DNA from: Candidatus Zixiibacteriota bacterium | GTDB taxonomy: Bacteria; Zixibacteria; MSB-5A5; GN15; FEB-12 | Direction of reading: 5' to 3' | NCBI GenBank assembly: GCA_030642845.1 | Contig: DAOWMZ010000089.1 | Location: 1-6,981, forward strand | Length of the DNA: 6,981 nucleotides | Part shown: positions 6,846 through 6,981 of the stretch, piece by piece | Layout: each line of letters opens with the position of its first letter | Position numbering within the stretch: position 1 is the first letter of the stretch | Notes under the pieces: model-generated | What the model was told of the DNA's origin: nothing | What the model saw: only the letters and a program-made list of their open reading frames with translations | Database searches by the model: none | Program-made: the position numbers and the translations under genes

Positions 6846-6930
6846 TGCTTTTGTCTCCTTTTATTTTCAAGCATAAGCATCGGTTTAGGCACCATCACTC
6901 AACTACGACCCGGGCAAATAGAGGATTGAA

Positions 6931-6981
6931 TTGATAAAAATTAAAACCCTCTTCAATTTTTATAAAAACACCGATAAGGGG
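6931..6981 (+). CDS. Possible N-terminus of a further plus-strand gene, cut by the window edge
   Basis: A TTG at 6931 follows AGAGGA (6920-6925) by five bases and opens 17 codons without a stop to the window end (Met-Ile-Lys-Ile-Lys-Thr-Leu-Phe and onward, a basic then mixed start). This is too short to identify, and a TTG start with an open frame of 51 bases is weak support. The segment also holds a nine-base inverted repeat (6934-6942 with 6955-6963), so it may be non-coding. If real, the gene would be divergent from the minus-strand peptidase. The rest of 6700-6930 holds only the promoter candidates and leader; I see no other gene there. Confidence 0.25.
   Translation, partial: MIKIKTLFNFYKNTDKG

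Overview
The window reads as chromosomal DNA from a Gram-negative-type bacterium. Two long genes encode proteins with lipoprotein signal peptides, and a third protein has one transmembrane segment with a large predicted extracytoplasmic part. Base composition is low to moderate in GC: very AT-rich in the left gene, visibly richer in the right one. Large secreted S9 peptidases, a zinc-ribbon/PEGA/TPR membrane protein, a two-CW protein and GC-rich intergenic hairpins together suggest an uncultured FCB-group lineage, possibly Zixibacteria-like. That assignment is a recollection-based guess and no marker gene is present to test it.

Layout. (1) Positions 17-2382, plus strand: a two-gene unit. The first gene encodes a 686-residue membrane protein (cytoplasmic zinc ribbon, acidic linker, one membrane segment, carboxypeptidase-regulatory-like beta domain, PEGA domain, TPR array). 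Eight bases later starts a 98-residue, nine-cysteine two-CW-domain protein whose ribosome binding site overlaps the upstream stop codon. (2) 2383-2651: an intergenic region with two strong hairpins and a weak promoter candidate. (3) 2652-4607, plus strand: an S9-family serine peptidase lipoprotein. (4) 4608-4803: a dense set of structured repeats followed by a bidirectional intrinsic terminator. (5) 4804-6699, minus strand: a second S9-family peptidase lipoprotein, convergent with the first. (6) 6700-6981: upstream region of that gene with two sigma70-like promoter candidates on the minus strand, and near the right edge a possible start of another plus-strand gene that runs off the window.

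Functionally, the two S9 enzymes are probably envelope-anchored peptidases that process short peptides outside the cytoplasm. They carry the same catalytic triad layout, share one terminator, and appear to be separately transcribed. The left pair looks like an envelope or signalling module of unknown role, probably co-translated. No complete new defence or mobile system is visible. The least explained material is the two-CW/zinc-ribbon pair and the family of GC-rich intergenic hairpins, two of which differ by a compensatory base-pair change.
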